A stretch of 64,000 nucleotides of DNA from Streptosporangium sp. NBC_01755 (GTDB lineage: Bacteria; Actinomycetota; Actinomycetes; Streptosporangiales; Streptosporangiaceae): the NCBI RefSeq assembly GCF_035917995.1, contig NZ_CP109131.1, positions 1,240,001 through 1,304,000 of the forward strand. Reading direction: 5' to 3'. The notes under the pieces are model-generated. The model ran no database searches and was not told the origin of the DNA. It saw only the letters and a program-made list of their open reading frames with translations. Position 1 is the stretch's first letter. Each line of letters begins with the position of its first letter. Of this stretch, positions 61,839-64,000 are shown piece by piece. Made by a program: the position numbers and the translations under genes.

Positions 61839-63686
61839 TCACTGGAGGGCCGGGCCGCCCCCAGGGCCGTCCTCCGGCGAGGGCGCGGGCGGTGGCACCA
61901 CCACCGGTGGCGCGACCACCTTCTCCGGCTCCGGCTCCGTGTCGGGGTCGCTCTCGGGAACGCGGTCCGGCTCGTGCCGAGGCCTGGACCTGTTGCCCTT
62001 GCCCGCCCCGGTCCCTCCTCCGGCCGCGGCGACGGACCCGCTCATGGGCCTGGCCTCCGGCTTCGAGCGGGCCGGCGTGTGGGAACCGGCCACTGCCTCG
62101 GAGCGCGGCCGCACCACCGTGGGCCCCGGCTGTCCGCGCGTGACGGCTCCCTGCCAGGCTCCGCCGGCGGGATCGGCCTCCCCCGCGGGAGAGGGCACCA
62201 GCCCGGAGGCGGGGCCCGCCATCGGCGAGACGTCCGCCGTACCGGCATCCGGCGGGCTGTCCGGACTCCCCGGCAGGCTGTCCGGACTCCCCGGCAGGAG
62301 ACGGGCCAGAACGGCGGCGAGCACGATCACCACGAGCACCAGGCCACCCCCGACCAGTGTCCACAGGTGCAGAGCGCCCACGAACCCGTCGACCAGTGCC
62401 TGCGGGGTCCTGGCCTCCCGCAGCTGGGCGACCTGAACGCCGCTGCCCAGCAGGAAACCCGCCAGCACCGCAGGAAAGAACAGCGACAGTGCCAGGAGCG
62501 CGGCCTCCTCGGCACAGGAACGCAGCGCGCCGGTAAGGGCCACCGAGGTGCCCCCCGCGAGCAGCGCGAACGGGAGGATCAGCGCGAGCCCGCCCGAGGT
62601 GGGAAGGAAGAGCCGTACGGCACACAGGCCCGCGACCACCACCACCAGGCCACCGGCGGTGACCATGGGCATGGTCGTGACGCCCAGCCGGTTCGTCAGC
62701 GCGGCGGCCAGGAGAGCCACCACGGCGGCGATCGCGAAGGCCGACCACAGGCCGGACAGACCTGGACCCCCCAGCCCACCGAGCTCGACGTAGGTGACCT
62801 GAGCCGCGGTGGGCAGGACGACGACGCCGACCGCGACCATCGCGTAGGCCGGCGCACGGCCGACGGCCCCCCGTGAGGCACCCGAGGAGGCCAGGGCGAG
62901 CAGCACGAGGACGGACACCAGGGCCGCGCGGATCACGAGACTCGCCGACCAGTCGAACGTGCTGCCCAGGGCGAGGGCCGCGACGCCCGCGGCGGGCACG
63001 ACCGCCCACAGCGTGCGCCCACGCGCCGCGCCGCCCGGGTCCGGGCCGGCAGCGCCCTCACCGTCCTTCAGCCACAGCACGAGGTAGAGCGCGGCCAGCA
63101 CGAGTGCCACCCCGGTGAGCATCGGGTACGGCTGGAGGGTGACGCGCCAGGAGTCGACCTGGTCGAGTGGCCAGAGCGCGAGCGCCTGTGCGGCCAGGAG
63201 GCTGGCCGCCAGCGTGGCCGCCCACACCACCCGCAGGAACGGGGAACGCCCCCAGACGGCCATCAGGGTGGCGGGGACCAGCAGGCCCGCGCCGACACCG
63301 TGCAGGACCCGCAGGATCCCCACCAGCGCCGTGGACCCCGCATAGCCGCCGGCGGCGTCCGCGAAGGCGAGCAGGGTCAGCCCCGCGACCACCATCGGGG
63401 CCGCCCTCACCCGGCGCACCAGTACCGCGGCCACCGGCATGGTCAGGACCATCGCGGGGAGCGCCAGCCCGTGTGCCCTGATCATCGCTATCTGCGAGAC
63501 CTCCGGCGGCAGGAGGGCGGCGACCACCGAGATGGTGTTGGGAATGGCGACGATCGCCAACGGCAGCACTACCGCGACGAGTAGTCCGAGGACGACGTCG
63601 AGCATCAAGGGGACACCGAGTGCGCGCACCAGGCCCGTGGGCCCGGCGCCCACCGCCCGAGTCGGCTGAATGGGAGGGACGGCCAT
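61839..63686 (-). CDS. MFS-like multi-pass membrane protein with disordered tail
   Basis: 615 residues from ATG 63686. Residues about 25-445 contain around 14 hydrophobic helices with an MFS-like look (VLHGVGAGLLVPATLMAVWG resembles a motif C region). The last 170 residues are Pro/Gly/Ser/Glu-rich and disordered. Its transport activity and substrate are unknown. TAAAGT 8 bases before the ATG hints at a leaderless transcript. It stands between ndk and the DUF4233 gene. Confidence 0.75.
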   Translation of the reverse strand: MAVPPIQPTRAVGAGPTGLVRALGVPLMLDVVLGLLVAVVLPLAIVAIPNTISVVAALLPPEVSQIAMIRAHGLALPAMVLTMPVAAVLVRRVRAAPMVVAGLTLLAFADAAGGYAGSTALVGILRVLHGVGAGLLVPATLMAVWGRSPFLRVVWAATLAASLLAAQALALWPLDQVDSWRVTLQPYPMLTGVALVLAALYLVLWLKDGEGAAGPDPGGAARGRTLWAVVPAAGVAALALGSTFDWSASLVIRAALVSVLVLLALASSGASRGAVGRAPAYAMVAVGVVVLPTAAQVTYVELGGLGGPGLSGLWSAFAIAAVVALLAAALTNRLGVTTMPMVTAGGLVVVVAGLCAVRLFLPTSGGLALILPFALLAGGTSVALTGALRSCAEEAALLALSLFFPAVLAGFLLGSGVQVAQLREARTPQALVDGFVGALHLWTLVGGGLVLVVIVLAAVLARLLPGSPDSLPGSPDSPPDAGTADVSPMAGPASGLVPSPAGEADPAGGAWQGAVTRGQPGPTVVRPRSEAVAGSHTPARSKPEARPMSGSVAAAGGGTGAGKGNRSRPRHEPDRVPESDPDTEPEPEKVVAPPVVVPPPAPSPEDGPGGGPALQ

Positions 63687-63697
63687 GTTGGCCGACT

Positions 63698-64000
63698 TTA
63701 GCGAGAAGTCACGCCCTCGACACGGCGAGCGACGAATATCGCTGTGATCCACAGCGCGGCGAAGATCGCTCCGAGGAAGAACATGGTCGTGACCATGAAG
63801 CCGGAGGCGATGGCGAGCACCTGGATCAGACTTCCCGCGACGTAGGCGAAAGGCCGCTTGAGCAGGCCGATGACCACCACGCAGAGGAGCGCCAGGCCCA
63901 GCCCGACGGTGGCCGCGACGGCCGGTTCGATCCCCTGCGTGTTGATGGCCACCGGCGTGAACAGCCCGACGACTATGGCCTCCATACCGAGCACGCTGGC
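63698..64000 (-). CDS. DUF4233 membrane protein (5' end outside window)
   Basis: At least 100 residues with four membrane helices; ASVLGMEAIVVGLFTPVAI is typical of the DUF4233 start region, and FFLGAIFAALWITAIFVARR of its end. The frame is open at the window edge, so a few N-terminal residues are missing. In actinobacteria this gene usually follows folC and precedes ndk. Function unknown. Confidence 0.85.
   Translation of the reverse strand, partial: ASVLGMEAIVVGLFTPVAINTQGIEPAVAATVGLGLALLCVVVIGLLKRPFAYVAGSLIQVLAIASGFMVTTMFFLGAIFAALWITAIFVARRVEGVTSR

Overview
The window is a high-GC actinobacterial chromosome segment. The right half (about 38.9-64 kb) carries a conserved actinobacterial order, read mostly on the minus strand: DUF4233 gene, ndk, mreB-mreC-mreD-mrdA-rodA, two radical-SAM family genes, an RNase E/G gene, rplU-rpmA, obgE, proB-proA and nadD-rsfS. 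With the mre/rodA cluster this suggests a filamentous actinomycete. The protein style makes me think of the Streptosporangiaceae, but that is an impression, not a measured placement.

The left half (1-38.8 kb) is accessory and mosaic. In order it holds: the end of an oligopeptide-type binding lipoprotein gene and a DUF3224 remnant (1-1.9 kb); a tRNA-Ala(GGC); a vWA lipoprotein; an IS701-family insertion sequence with terminal repeats and CTAG duplications, placed 39 bp before an asparagine-synthase-like gene; an AT-rich island followed by a large secreted collagen-like protein; a serpin lipoprotein; an SDR; a methyltransferase fragment; and an SRPBCC protein.

From 14.5 to 32 kb lies a catabolic island. 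An acyl-CoA ligase gene, an IclR regulator gene with a fumarylacetoacetate-hydrolase-family gene, an 11-gene minus-strand operon (GH78 alpha-L-rhamnosidase, dipeptide-type ABC transporter, SDR, D-2-hydroxyacid dehydrogenase, zinc alcohol dehydrogenase, a metallo-beta-lactamase-fold protein with a destroyed metal motif, and an aldo/keto reductase) and a divergent beta-lactamase-family hydrolase gene are preceded by copies of one 16-bp palindrome (GTTCA-N6-TGAAC type). I infer a single IclR regulon that imports and dismantles a rhamnosylated compound. The aglycone is unknown; an acylated or lipid-type conjugate would fit the ligase and esterase-like hydrolase. No sugar-acid dehydratase is visible, so a complete oxidative rhamnose pathway is not encoded here.

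From 32 to 38.8 kb are a second tRNA-Ala, two MFS exporters with operator-like palindromes but no adjacent regulator, two small membrane proteins, a DUF523 gene whose promoter and start are tandemly duplicated (50 bp), a decayed membrane-protein gene, a response regulator with a truncated histidine kinase, and a third identical tRNA-Ala. Several broken genes and the IS element mark this side as a region of active rearrangement. No rRNA, CRISPR array or prophage was seen.
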